Shown: one piece after another, positions 35,670-49,024 of the stretch
How positions within the stretch are numbered: the first letter of the stretch is position 1
How the letters are laid out: every line of letters starts with the position of its first letter
Assembly: GCA_021234155.1 (NCBI GenBank)
Contig: JAJEKV010000048.1
Location: 2,408,841 to 2,472,840, forward strand
DNA length: 64,000 nucleotides
Direction: 5' to 3'
Origin: Isoetes taiwanensis
Taxonomy: Eukaryota; Streptophyta; Lycopodiopsida; Isoetales; Isoetaceae
Notes under the pieces: generated by a model
What the model was told of the DNA's origin: nothing
Databases searched by the model: none
What the model saw: the letters and a program-made list of their open reading frames with translations, nothing else
Program-made: the position numbers and the translations under genes

Positions 35670-38500
35670 GAATTATAATTCTTGATTAGATTTAAGCTTT
35701 AATGATGTTAAATAATATTAATGGCCAAGCCTTAGAGTTAGAACCAAGACCCTCAAGCTAGATAGAGACAGCGTTTGCATTTATCCTAGCTTAGTTATCG
35801 CTCTTATCTTGCTAAGCGTCTTCTTATCTACATACAGGTAGTATAATCAAGCCTTTTTCTTAAAAACCAAGCTAGTTGCCAAGGCCTTAGAAATTGTTGT
35901 CAAACGTTGGTATGATACACCAACACACATTATAGGTGCACTACCATCAAATGTCTTCAGCCATGCCTTGTATCATAGATAATTGTCTAGGAATTCATTC
36001 TATCTAGGTAATTCAGTCTAGCACACCAAGTACACCCAGTGAATGAGTCTCCTTCTACCACCCCATAACAGTAAATAAGTACCTTTCTCAGTGCCTAGTA
36101 AAGTGACAAATGCCAAGTGGATCATTTGATGTAGAGTGGATAAAGGTATAAAAATAGGGTTTGTAGAGTAAGTAGGCGTAAATAATTGTTGTTGTGGTAG
36201 TATTTGTTGCCTTGTGCACTTTAGGGCAGTCAAATAGGTTAAGAGAATCTTCGTTGCAGATTCTCGAGCCTCGACAGTGGAGACACTCGACAACATCAAC
36301 GAATTGAAAGCAGAGGGCAAACTTATGGAGGAAAATTTAGCAGATCAAAAGCCAAGATGGTGTACAGGGAAGCTCGAACATAAATTAAGAAAGGGGAGCC
36401 TATCGGAAGGACGACTGCGACATCAAGATTAGACACAAGAATTGCCAAGAGGGCTATGCAACAGTCAATGGGCATCATGGCACTTATAAAATTGATGACA
36501 TTAGGGGAGGAACACCTCCTACTCTTCAAGTGCCATATTGTCTCGAGGAACGACCCCACATCGATGACTAATGTCACAGCTACGCCACCAACAAGTACAC
36601 TTCATCGACTTATGATATCAAGAGCCCTAAAGGATGAGACTGGACATACCTCCTCGGAAGGGCAACTATCATAGATATCCAGGCCATAGTAGTATCAGAT
36701 TTGGACTTCAAGCAAACATGCTTTGACTAAGGAGGTATTACAAGCCAGCAAGGGTGGGCTCCTCAGGAATAGGAATATGGCAAGACTGCAACAAACTTCT
36801 TCCTCATTAGCCCCGATACTTCAGACCAGCTGCATCAACATCGGCAAGCATCATCTCAAGATAATGATGATCTTTGACCTTCCACCTTAGAGATGGAGGT
36901 CAAACACCATCAAGAAGAAGCACCATGGGGGACCAAATACCAGCATTACTAACTGATCACTCAAGATTATAGTCCCTGCACATGGATGCAAATAAACTTC
37001 TCTCAGAAAAAGAAGTTGCACAGTTAGAAGTGGTAAAGCACTCGACATTGTCTTTAGCCTTATAACAGCAACATGTGGCCGCCAAGATGAAGAATCAAAT
37101 CGACAAGGTCAACACAACAATATCAATTCAGGAGTTAGAAGAATCATCCTCGAATCTCATAACCTTCAAGGCAGATGAGTCAAACATGAAAGATTCTACG
37201 CAGTGGTGAATATTACCTCCAAGCCTTTGGGATGCAACACCGAGCCTTATGTCGCCACTACATCAGCAAGTCCACTAAGAGAGATAATGTTAATAAAGGT
37301 AATCAGCATCAACATTAAGGACGAGCAAAGTCAGAATATGTTCAATGAAAGAAAACAGGGCACTTGAATGATCATACAACAACTCCAAGGATACCAGATT
37401 CTTCAATAAATTATGGATCATCGCCTTGCTACTCCAACGACTAATGACTACACCAGCTTTAAGCAAGCTAGGGGACCTATCAGATAGTTGAGTTTCTTAG
37501 AATTATGGGTGATAACATCCATGATGGGATTGGGACGAAATTTCGAGTAGATTTTTTGTCTTTTCCTTTAGAAAGATGGACCCAAGAATTGAGCAAAGCT
37601 TCAAGGATTGGGAAGAAAATGTATGGAGTACAACAATTGTATACGTTGCTGGCAGATATCCAACGTATTGGAACCTCTTCGTGAGCTTGATCACCTCGCT
37701 AAGAAGGATTCAATAATAGGATAACCGTCGACCATGTATATGACGAGTACTTCTGCAGCATAAGGAATAATCCGACCAAATGAAGGGAAGCAATCTAATA
37801 AGTCCGACTAACTTCTTAGATGGCATCAACTCAAAGGTGGGACTATTTCAAGAGGGCAATAATTAAGAAAGGGCAGATCCTAGAGTATAGATTAGATTTA
37901 AAACAAGAATAATTATCTAATCATATAGTTCTATGTGTGTCCAAAAGTAATGTCATGCTTACTAAACTTGTGGCCATAGGATTTATGTAAGTAGTTCTTT
38001 AACTTGTAATTTTGCACCTTCTAGATGGCGGACATCTTTAAGAGCAAGACCCTTAAGTCTAAATCTAGGCCAGTAATTAAGCCAAGGCCAAGTAATTAGC
38101 AGCACCAACGGAACAAGAGTCAAGTCGACATCAACCTCAAGCAGAGCTAAGTAAAGCATCGGCACCAACTTATGTACATTGGCAACTATGACCTCATAAT
38201 AGACATGCAATATTAAAGCCAGCTAAGGCAATAATTTATTATCATAAGCAAGAGACATTCATCCTAGCACTAAAGGGCAAGTACCTTAGAATTTAAGTTG
38301 AGGAAGTAATTTCAATCGTGCAACGCATGTCAGTAAGGCAATTACTTAAGTGCATCATGAGGAATGAGGTCATACATAAGCTACAAATTGTCAACCCCAA
38401 CCATAAGAGTAAGAAGGAAGATGCTACTTCGGAACAGTTGCCTTGGCCAATTTCTAAGTTAATTAAGAAGTCCCATGATATATTCCTTGATGAAATTTGA
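35670..38500 (+). other. Decayed gag/protease region of the LTR element
   Basis: Gag-like text broken by many stops; no intact frame above about 70 codons. Position before RT implies gag and protease, but I see no clear aspartate-protease motif. Confidence 0.35.
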
Positions 38501-39050
38501 GAGCTTTTGCTCTATAGAGGTATAGAGCCTGAAATCACTCTTGCACCAGATGCAGAGCCGACCAGCAAAGCTCTTTATAGAATGGGCACTTCCGAGCTAG
38601 CAGAGTTCAAGAAACAGTTCTAAGAATTGATCGACTTGGGATCCTTTCGGCCAGGATGGAAGTCTAAAGATGTATATCAACCATGGAAAGCTCAACAAGC
38701 AAACGACATAATGGATCAACCCCAAGAAGCAAGATTCTTCTACAAAATCGACTTAAGTTCGGGCAATCATCAAATAAGGATGAAGGGGGAAGATAATTAT
38801 AAGACTCCTTCAGAACTCGGTATGGGCACTATGATTTCACAGTGATGCCCTTGAGTCTATGGAATGCTCCATCAACTTGTATGCATTTGAGGAACGACAT
38901 CTTCGAAGATTGTTTTGGACGAGTTCGTCATCAACCTCTCTTCAACGACATCGTGATCTATAGCAAATTAATGAAAGAGCATGTAGCCCAATTGAGGGAA
39001 GCCATGGAGATGCTAAGACGTCGCCACTCATTGGCAAGCTTTTGAAGCAT
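38500..39050 (+). pseudogene. Gypsy reverse transcriptase remnant
   Basis: Readable pieces: YRMGTSELAEFKKQF (the RT upstream block), FYKIDLSSGNHQIRMK (residues of RT block A/2), MPLSLWNAPSTCMHLRNDIF (block 4) and FNDIVIYSK where a functional copy has the YxDD box. The catalytic aspartates are lost and there are stops and frame changes. After 39050 the expected connection and RNase H (roughly 1 kb) are missing, so there is an internal deletion. Confidence 0.8.
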
Positions 39051-39159
39051 CAATTTGCAATGACATCTCCACTTCAGCTAGCGAATTCAGCAAGAAGATA
39101 GAAGAAGCCATCTCCTCCAACATAGAGTTCAAGCATATATGGGCTAGTCTTTGCAAGAG

Positions 39160-39380
39160 TGCAAGGACGGATTAAGAAAGAGAAACCTTCAAATATTTTA
39201 AAAAGGAAGGCAACCTTTAATATCAAAGAACAACTATGCGTACCTAAAGCATCAGGAGTAAGGAAAATCCTTCATGATACGCATAGTAGCCCTACTTTCG
39301 GCCATGCAGAATCTACAAAGGCCTACTTCAAGATTAGAAGTAGCTACGTCTGGCCGGGCATGAAGAAGCAGATAGCCTGA
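39160..39380 (+). pseudogene. Gypsy integrase, N-terminal HHCC zinc-finger part
   Basis: LCVPKASGVRKILHDTHSS, then FGHAESTKAYFKIRSSYVWP, GMKKQIA: the usual start of a gypsy integrase. The frame is cut after QIA by the TIR element at 39381; the next residues (YIQECQ...) resume at 50302. Confidence 0.8.
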
Positions 39381-40134
39381 CACACTGACCCCGAATTTTG
39401 GTCCACAGTTGTTTTTTTCTTGTACGGAAGTGTTGTTTTATGCCAAAAACAACACCAAAATGACCCCAAAAGTCCACGTGGCCCGTTTATCCGGATTTGC
39501 ACAAAGAGACAGTGGTTTTTTGGCAAAAAAATCCCATGGTGGTTTTTCTGGCACTTTTTTGTTTTTTTGTCAACGTGTCCTTTTTTGTCAGTGTTGTTTT
39601 TACCGAACTTTTTCGACGTGTGGTTTTTTCCTTGACTGTTGTTTTTTAAGGAGTGACGTGTTGTTTGTCTTCCAAATAACACGTGTAGGTTTAAATATTA
39701 GTACTCATGGAAAAGTGATAAAAGACCATTCTTTTTCCCTTTTCTATGTCTGTGTTTTTTTTTATCTACTTGTAGTTTTTAGCGAAACCATGAATTGTTT
39801 TGCTTCAGGTTTAGATATTACTACATGTGAAAAATAAAATTACAACATCAAAGTAACATGGTTTTATAAAATGTACATGTTATTTAACGAAATACTATAT
39901 ATGTGTTACTTAAATCCAAATTATTGCTTTTTAATGTTCCTAACTATTGTTTTTCTAAAGTAAGGACATATAGAAAAGAATGATTATAACACATAGAAAA
40001 ATCTAAGTGTTGTTTCTAATGCGTATTTTGACCAATTAAATATCGACACGTGGCATATTTTTAAAATAGAAAAAACTATTATTTTAACCAATCATATACT
40101 AACACGTGGCATACATTTAAACAAAAAAAACATG

Positions 40135-40215
40135 CCTTCCAAATTTAATTTAAAATAAGAAAGCCTTTGGGAATCGAACCCAAACAAGTCCATACAGCAA
40201 TCCAAATACCAACCT
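40135..40215 (-). mobile_element. Possible SINE fragment with B box
   Basis: Minus-strand GGGTTCGATTCCCAAAGGC (about 40182-40164) is a good B box and AAGGTTGGTATTTGG (about 40216-40202) a possible A box. Ends not defined. Confidence 0.45.
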
Positions 40216-42955
40216 TAGATTAAAACATTGAATATTGAATGATTGCGTTCAAAACATTAAAGTAATCATTAAGACTCAAACAATTAAATTTCAATTAAAT
40301 TTCTTGTATAAAGTTCAAAGCATGAAGTAAAACAAGTAAATTTAATGTTTAAGGTTCAACACATTAAATTAATGTGATTTCAATGGTAGTTGAAAACAAT
40401 GTAGCCACCAGATTCGGCACAAAGTTATCAGAAAGCACATGTGGTAATGGGCTTAGGGTAATGCAACCACCGGCTTTTTTTTTTTCGGTTCCAAGAGCCC
40501 TGAAAATCCAATTTAAAAAGGATGAGAAATGCACGTGATAAAGAAAAGGGAAAAAATAAATTTAGTTGTTTGCTTCATTTCACTGTATCAATTGTTCCCC
40601 GTAAATAATTTGAAACATAAAATGAGAAGTAAAACTATAATCCGAAATTTAGAGATTTGTATTTTACCTCATCCATCGCTGTTTGCTTAAAAAATATCCG
40701 GAAGAATCACATCAATATGAGGTCAATATTGAGGCCGTGAACAAGGAGTTTCGAATCCGCATAGCGTAGATGCATAGATAAAATAGATAAGGATTTATCG
40801 AGCTGAGGGGCAATGGCCATCTCCCACCGCCCTCGTTGAAATTGATAGTGATGAGAAAGGCAATGTAAACCGGTAAACAAAGATGGGGTTGGGTCCGGGG
40901 CCTTAGGTTTTGATATGGGGCCATGCTAGGGGAGTGGTCCAGAAGAAAAGAAACTAAGGCAATGGGGTATTTGAAAACAAAAACAATGGTTACAAGGGCA
41001 AGATATCATGGAAAAATATCCTAAGCAACCATTTGACGATAAGAAAAGGGAAACGTTCTATCTTAAGGAAAAAAAAGGGAAATATCGTGAATAGACATCA
41101 TGCAAAATAAGCTACCAAAAGGCGTGGAGCGGGATGGTCGAAATAGCAAAAGCAACGAATCGATTGGGCTATAACCCAAGACAACGCCAGTTCTAGAATT
41201 ACAAATGAATCTCGACTTCGCTTATGGCTCTGCGAACCGCACCCTCTGGATCTTCGACTTTGGCTTCAATAAACCGGTTCCGATTGTCGCTGCTAAGACC
41301 GACCTTTGTCTTTGAGTTAGTCAAGATCTTGCAAAGCTGTGGTTTTGGGTTTGTTTATTGCCGGTTTTAGCCCGCGATAAAAAGCCATAAGCACTACGAC
41401 AAAGCTTAAAAATAATATAAAAGCAATCTTCTATTTACCGGATGCAAAGCTCCCAAAGAAGCTTTGCCTTCCATTTCTCGCTTTTTGGCTAAGCTTCGCC
41501 TTCTACTGGTGTGATTTCAAATAAAAATAGATGCAAGGTCTGGGCCGAGTCGCCAGTTTTTTTTTTCGCGGGGCTTGAAATGAAGGGTCAAAAGGAATCG
41601 ATTGATCGGATCTAAAGGAGGAGATGAGGAAAAGTACAAACACCAAGGGAGCTTTGGTTTGGGGAATCAAGGAATGCCGCTGGATTCGCCACGACCGAAG
41701 CTCTGGTCGCCGCCATAGCCATAGAAAGAATAACATGGGAAACGACCATCGGCATAGCTGCCGATCGCCATAGCCGTAGCACAAGGGAAAGCGGGCGCAG
41801 GAAAGGCCAAAGTGAAAGAAGGGAAAGAAACACAAGCTTGGCCCCAACCAATGGATGATACGACTGGATCAAAATCCAAAGCCGCTCATCTCGCCCATCT
41901 CGACCATTGAATAGTTTTTTACATTTATCAAATTATTAATTTGTTACATGGGTCCTAAATGTACACATAATTTTTTTTGAGGAGGGCCATTGCAGGGGAT
42001 AATGGTGAGGCGGTGCTTCCATTGAGGCAGGGGGGACCGAGCCCTTTTGTGGGTGGCACCATCTGAGCATTTGAGGCATATAAATTATGGCTTTTTTTTT
42101 TTGACAAACATAAAAAGGGATAGGTGAAGTAACCCGGTTGACCACTATGTTTTTTCGGTGGCGATTAGCCTCTCATTGAACAATTGCTCCCATCCGCTCA
42201 CTAATATTCCACAAAATTTTGTAAATATAGGTATAATGATCTATATAACCCGCCAAATTTCAAGCACTTGATCTGCCAAAAAACTTTATTGGGATACATC
42301 ACTCCACAAGGGTTCACTATTTTATAGTCAAATCGGGATCTCGGATAGTAAGCATCCCACAATCTACAAATGTTGGTACATGGAATATGATGATGTGGCA
42401 CTTCAACCGCTTGACATGTCATGTCGAGGAAGTAAGCAAGACCAAATTTAGGCTCCAAAATGCCACGGACTCCAACCCCCGTGACCGGGCAAGTAGCACA
42501 ACCAAGATGCCAAGGACCGCCAGAAGCAGCTTTGCAAGTTCCATTAATAATGTAACCTTCCAAATACCACTCAAACCATTCTTGATCCTTTTTTCTACAA
42601 CGTTTACAACGGGTCTATACAAGTGATTTTCCTAGAAATCCTTTTTAACTACATATGACTACACTAGTTTATAGCTTGACATCTCTAGCTTAGGGGTCAC
42701 AAAAATCCCTTATGGATCTAATGTTCGGACGATTAATCTTAGAAACCATCAATTTCCAAGTTAAAGCCCACCCCTTTCCTTGCATGGTCATGACTTTTTG
42801 TAGGGTGATATGACAATGTTTGGGGCAACATGTCAAGATATGAGGCATTTTTGCAAGAAATGGATAACATAAGAAATAGGACAACTTTTAGGGTTTTGTA
42901 TAGGAATTTTGCAAGGACAAAACAAAGGAAACTTTAAGAACTTAGAGCAATTTTT
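40216..42955. other. Interior of the TIR element, no gene recognised
   Basis: Non-coding sequence with short chance frames (for example 41503-41879 and 42201-42563, none with a credible ATG-led product or motif). Confidence 0.45.
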
Positions 42956-42959
42956 TGTT

Positions 42960-43500
42960 ACCTTTTATTGACATGCGCGATGATGATGTGGTATGCCATT
43001 GGTGACATGTCATGCCAAGTAAGCAATGCCAACGTTTGACTAGGCCAAAAATAAAATAAAAAATGTGCAACTCCGGGTTTTCCATGGGTTGATGTGGCTG
43101 GTGACATGGCAAGATATGGGTGATGTGGACATGATGATGACCCTATGCACACTCTAACGCTTTGTCTCCATCCCGATGCAAAAAATATAGGGTTCACGTT
43201 ATGGGTCTCTTTGCTTGCCACAAGTGGTCGGATTTGGCGGTAAGCATGTCGTTACCTTTATGGCACCGGGTGTAAATAGCATGGAAAAGATGATGCTGGC
43301 ACTCCAAGTGGTGACATCGCATGCCAAGCAAGCAAGTTCAAGTTTGACTAGGCCAAAAAATGAATGTACATCTTTTATCTTTTCATTGGGTGATGTTGGC
43401 AAATTTTTGATGACATGGCCAGATGTTGGTGGCGATGGGCGGATGGCTAGGACTTTATGCAAGAAATATGACAACCTTTGGATTTTTTGGTAGAGGAGTT
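42960..43500. repeat. Two tandem copies of a repeat of about 270 bp
   Basis: Both copies (about 42960-43200 and 43230-43500) share a GATGATG, GTGACAT-CATGCCAAG-AAGCAA, GTTTGACTAGGCCAAAAA and TGATGT-GG pattern. Confidence 0.65.
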
Positions 43501-43504
43501 TGGC

Positions 43505-45025
43505 AAGGAGCCTAGGTGGCATGTTGAGCCACCTTGGCATGTTGGAGCCTAGGTGGCATGTTGGAGCCACCTTGACATGTTGGAGCCTAGGTGGCATGTT
43601 AGAGCTCACGTGGCATGTTGGAGCCCAGTGGCATGTTGCGTTTTGGAGCCGATGGTGGCATGTTTGAGCCACCTTGGCATGCTTGAGCCTAGGTGGCATG
43701 TTGAGCCACCTTGGCATGGTGAGCCTAGGTGAGCGTTGGAAGACTGGGCATGCTAGAGCTCACGAGCATGTTGGAGCTCACGTGGCATGTTGGAGGGCCA
43801 CGTTGGCATGCAGGAGCCCGTGGCATGTTGGAGGTGGCATGTTTGACCCATGGAGCCTCGTGGCATGTTGAGCCATGGTGGCATGTTGGAGCCTAGGTGG
43901 CATATTTGAGCCACCTGGCATGCTTGAGCCCTAGGTGGCAACGTTGGAGCCAACTTGGCATGTTGGAGCTCACTTGAGCCTGGGTGGCATGTTGGAGCCC
44001 GGTGGCATGCTGGGTGGCATGCCCCCCGGGCATGTTGGAGCCTGGGTGGCATGTTGGAGCCTATGTGGCATGCCTAGCCCACGTGGCATGTTGAAGCCAT
44101 TGGTGGCATGTTGGAGCCTGGATGGCGAGCATTTGAGCCACCTTGGCATGCTTGAGCCTGGGTGGCATGTTGGAGCAACTTGGCATGTTGGAGGCGCAGT
44201 GGCATGTTGGAGCCCGGTGGCATGTTGGAGCCCTAGGTGGCATGCTGGGTGGCATGTTGGGCCCGTGGCATGTTGGAGCCGTGGCATGTTGGAGCCTAGG
44301 TGGCATGTTGGAGCCTCACGTGGCATGTTGGGCCTAGGTGGCATGTTTGAGCCACCTTGGCGTACTTGAGCCCCTAGGTGGCATGTTGGAGCCACCTTGG
44401 CATGTTGGAGCCTGGGTGGCATGTTGGAGCCCTGGGTGGCGCGTTGGAGCCTGGGTGGCATGCTGGGAGCTCCACGAGGCATGTTGGAGCCTAGGTGGCA
44501 TGTTGGGCCACCGTGGCATGTTGGAGCCTGGGTGGCATGTTTGAGCCACCTTGGCACGCTTTGGCCTAGGTGGCATGTTGGAGCCACCTTGGCATGTTGG
44601 GAACCCTGGTGGCACGTTGGAGCCCTGGGTGGCATGCTGGGAGCCGGGAGCTCTAGGTGGCACGTTGGAGCCAACTTGGCATGTTCGGCCTATGTGGCAT
44701 GTTGGAGCTCCGCGGCATGTTGGAGCCTGTGGCATGTTGGAGCCTAGGTGGCATGCTAGGTGGCATGTTGGAGCCCACGTGGCATGTTGGAGCGTAGGTG
44801 GCATGTTGGAGCCTAGGTGGCATCTTGGAGCCTACGTGGCATGTTGGAGCCCAAGGTGGCATATTTGAGCCACCTTGGCACGCTTGAGCCTAGGTGGCAT
44901 GTTGGAGCCACCTTGGCATGTTGGAGCCTAGGTGGCATGTTGGGAGCCTAGGGTGGCATGCTAGAGCTCACGAGGCATGTTGGAGCCTATGTGGCATGTT
45001 GGAGCTCACGGGCATGTTGGAGAGG
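43505..45025. repeat. 19-bp minisatellite, about 1.5 kb
   Basis: Unit approximates TGTTGGAGCCTAGGTGGCA with many one- or two-base variants and indels. Roughly 75 units. All six frames stay open in places because the unit lacks stop codons; the resulting Pro/His or Trp/Gly-rich peptides are artefacts. Confidence 0.95.
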
Positions 45026-45029
45026 CCAG

Positions 45030-48000
45030 ACCCCGGAGGCGGACATCACAAAGGTTCCTTTTCCTACTAGTGCTCCTGGAGGGCAAATGCCAATGCCTCC
45101 CTTCCCTGAGCCCAGTTTCCCATCCGGCCGCTGAATCCACTCTTCAAGTAACCTCTTCAAGCGGGTTCAAAAATTCAAGATCCGGCCCCGAGAGAACATA
45201 TCAAACCGCAGCGTGTCTACAACACCATGTAGAAAGCCACGTGCTTTGTCGCTTGGGCAGTACAAAGGTCTTAATGGAGATTTGACTTCAGCCATGTCGT
45301 CCTAAATAAAATAAATTACCCTAGGGACCAAGTTACACGGTCATTTTTGCAGCAAAAGAAGCACGAACCCTCTACATGGCAAGATTCCGCACCTCCGCTT
45401 AAGGCCAATTCACTATGAACGTGTTGGACATGAGCTACTTTTGGCGCCTTCCCCGAGGCAGAGTGGTCTTACGCCCACGAAACTTGGTCTCCGTGGTAAT
45501 GTCGATGTTTCGAGTTGCTGGGCGCAGCCGATCACGCCTGGGTGGGAGAGTTGCCCGCCTCAGGGCCGTGGACCTTCCGTGAGAGGACATTTTGGGTCGA
45601 ATCGCTCGGAAGGTTTTAGGGCTCCGCCTTCCGCATCAACGCCCCCCACTACCTCATGACATTGTGCAAGATCCTGGTCCAATAAATTAGGGTATGGCCT
45701 TCAAAACGTAAACCCCGCGGCCTTGCCAGTTATTGTAGGGTTTACGTTATGGAGGCCAAAACGTGGCGATTGTACTTGGGACTTTCGTACCTTTTTCAAA
45801 CATGCATGCGAGCCATGGCAACCGGGGCCAACAGAGTTTGGATCTATTGGTGATCCCGAATCATTCCAAAAAATTTGCTACTACAAAATGTGTTCTTGAC
45901 TTCTAATTGCGATAATCGAGGAGGGTAAATCCAAACCCCATTTCGCCGGGCTTTATTTCTTGTTTTCAATCGGGCAGACTTCTCGACCATGTCTCAAGTG
46001 CAACTGAATAAAACTCGACCTCCATAACGTAAAACCCTACAATAACCTAGCAACACCTGGGGGTTTACGCTTTGGAGGCCAAACGTGGTCGACTTCTTTG
46101 ATAACTAGGGTGGACCATTTAAACATGCATGGGGAGCCATGAGAACTGAAATAACAGAAGTTTCAATCTATTGGCCAACCCGAAAGTGATCCCAAACAAT
46201 TTTGCTCTTGCATAAAAGGCTCTAGACTTTTAATTGCAAAACTAGGAGGAGATTAAATCCAATCCCATTCTGGCGGTTTCTCTTTTGCTCGTGTTTTCAA
46301 ACGCAAATTTCCGACCATGTCCCAAGTGCAACGGACCAAAGCCCGACCTCCATAGCGTAAACCCTACAATAACACGGCAAGGCCGCGGGTTTTACGTTTT
46401 GAGGCTATACCTACCAGATTGGACCAGGATCTTGCACAATGTCATGAGGTAGTGGGGAGGGCATTGACGCTAGAAGACGGAGCCCTAAAACCTTCCGGCA
46501 GTTTGACCCAAAATGTCCTCTGGAAGGTCCACACCACCCGCGGACGGGCAACTCTCCCACCCGAAACCGTGATCGACTACGCCACGAACTCGAAACATCG
46601 ACATTACCACGGAGACCAAGTTTAGTGGGCGAAGACCACCCCTCGCCTCCAGAGCGCCAAAGTAGCTCATGCCCAACACGTTAGTAGTGAATTGGCCTTA
46701 GCGGAGGGTGCGTAATCTTGTCATGTAGAGGGTTCGTGTTTCTTTTCTTTGCGCGAAAATGACCATGTAACTTGGTCCCTAGGGTAATTTATTTGTTTTT
46801 TGAACGACATGGCGAAGTCAAATCCCCATTCCGAGCCTTTGTAACGCCCGAACGACAAAACACTTGGGTTTCTACGGTTTAACCGTAGGACACTTTGGCA
46901 GTTTGATATGTTCTCCGGACAGATCTTGAATTTTTGAACCTGCTTTCGGAAGCAAGTTACTTGAATGGAGAATTCAAATCGGTCCGGATAGGGAAGCCGG
47001 CTCCGGGAAGGCATGCATTGGCATTTGCCCTCCGGGAGCACCGTAGGAAAGCCTGCCTCGGTAAATCCAAACCCCATTTAAATTAGGTTTTCTATTGTTT
47101 CTTGTTTTCAAGCTATGACTTCTCAACCATGTCTCAAGTGCAACTGAATAAAACTCGACCTCCATAACGTAAACCCTACAATAACCTAGCAACGCACAAG
47201 GTTTACGTTTTGGAGGCCATACCCCAGTCGATTGGACCGGGATCTTGCACAATGTCATGAGGTAGTGGGAGGGCATTGGCCTTGAAGAGCAGAGCCCTAA
47301 AACCTTCCGGCGATTCGACCCAAAAGGTCCTCTCTCGAAGGTCCTTGGCCACGGGCGGGCAACTCTCCCACCCTTAACCGTGATTTGACTCTGCCAACGG
47401 ACTCGAAACATTGACATTACCCTAGAGACCAAGTTTAGGGCGTAAGACCACCCCTCGCCCAAAGCGCCAAAGTAGCTCATGTCCAACACGTTTGTAGTGA
47501 ATTGGCCTTAGCTGAGGGTGCGTATCAACGCCATGTAGAGGGTTAGTGCTTCTTTTGCTGCAAAAAAATGACCGTGTAACTTGGTCTCTAGGGTAATTTC
47601 AACGTTTTGACGACATGGCGAAGTCAAATCTCCATTCCGAGCCTTTGTACCGCTTGCCGAGCGACAAAACACTTGGGTTTCTACACCACGATTTGCGGGA
47701 CACTTTATAGTTTGATATGTTCTCCCGGATAGATCTTGAATTTGTTTGAACCTGCTTTCCGAAGCAAGTTACTTGAATGGAGAATTCAACGGTCGGATAG
47801 GGAAACCGACTCGAAGAAGGAGGCATTGGCATTTGCCCTCCGGAGGAGCACCGGTAGGAAAGCCCTCGGTAAATCCAAACCCCATTTAAATTAGGTTTCT
47901 ATTGCTTCTTGTTTTCAATCGCACTTCTCGACCATGTCTCAAGTGCAACTGAATAAAACTCGACCTCCATAACGTAAACCCTACAATAACCTAACAAGCG

Positions 48001-48890
48001 ACGCGGGTTTACGCTTTTGGAGGCCAAAACGTGGTCGACTTTTTGATAACTAGGTGGACCATTTCTAAACATGCATGGGGAGCCATGAAAACTGAAATAA
48101 CAGAAGTTTCGATCTATTCGCCAATCCGAAAGTGACCCCAAACAATTTTGCTCCGTGCATAAGAAGCTCTACACTTTTAATTGTAAAACTAGGAGGAGAA
48201 TAAATCCAAACCCCATTCTTGCAATTTCTATGCCTACGTGTTTTCAAACGCACTGCTGGAATTATGTCCCAAGTGCAATGGACCAAAGCCCGACCTCCAT
48301 ATAACGTAAACCCTACAATAACTGGCAAGGCAATGGGGTTTACATTTTGGAGCCCATACCCCAGCCAGATTGGACCAGGAGCTTGCATAATGTCATGAGG
48401 TAGTGGGAGGGCGTTGACGCCAGAAGACGGAGCCCTAAAACCTTCCAGAAGCAGTTCGACCCAAAAGGTCCTCTCTGGAAGGTCCTTGGCCACGGACGGG
48501 CAACTCTCCCACCTCGGAATTGTGATATGACTCTGCCAACGGACTCGAAACATCGACATTACTCTGGAGACCAAGTTTCGTGGGCAGAAGACCACCCCAG
48601 CTCCAGGAAGCGCCAAAGTAGCTCATGCCCAACATGTTCGTAGTGAATTGACCTTAGCGGAGGGTGCAGAATACTGCCATGTAGAGGGTTTGTGTTTCTT
48701 TGTCGCAAAAAATGACCGTAACTTGGTCCCTAGGGTAATTTCCATTTGTTTTGGACAACATGGCGGTCAAATCTCCATTCCGAACCTTTGTAATTTGCCA
48801 TTTGCAACAACAAAACACTTGGGTTTCTACACTACGTGCATTGCCGGGACACTTTGGTTTGATATGTTCTTAGTGCAAATCGTCTAAGTG
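45030..48890. repeat. Complex repeat array with four copies of a block of about 700 bp, one inverted
   Basis: Block 1 (45050-45700) is inverted relative to blocks 2 (46400-47060), 3 (47220-47880) and 4 (48350-48890). All share phrases such as CCAAAGTAGCTCATG-CCAAC, GGGCAACTCTCCCACC, ACATTAC-C-GAGACCAAGTT and AACTTGG-CCCTAGGGTAA. A second spacer type (AACATGCATGGGGAGCCATG; AGGAGGA-AAATCCAA-CCCCAT) occurs at 45790-45960, 45920-46340 and 47905-48240. Confidence 0.85.
45696..48353. repeat. Six copies of a 60-bp hairpin punctuating the array
   Basis: Copies at 45696-45757, 46018-46080, 46347-46404, 47159-47218, 47964-48025 and 48294-48353. Each has arms near CCTCCATAACGTAAACC and GGTTTACGTTTTGGAGG around a loop containing CTACAATAAC. 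Confidence 0.85.
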
Positions 48891-49024
48891 CAATAAGTTA
48901 TCTTGTTTTTCAAAGAACCATTGCATTCTTAGAAAGAACCATTGGATAAGATAAATTAGATACAATTAAAACCATTGGATGACGTGGATAACTATTGAAT
49001 TGTCTATAGCGAACCTTAGTACCA

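Noticed and set aside
43199-44868. Many overlapping open frames on both strands encoding MPPRLQHA- or MLEPRWHVGA-like peptides
   Set aside because: They are translations of a 19-bp minisatellite that lacks stop codons; present in several phases and on both strands, with no start or splice context.
43505-48890. CRISPR array
   Set aside because: Repeats are contiguous or separated by conserved blocks, not by unique spacers, there are no cas genes, and the context is a eukaryotic transposable element.
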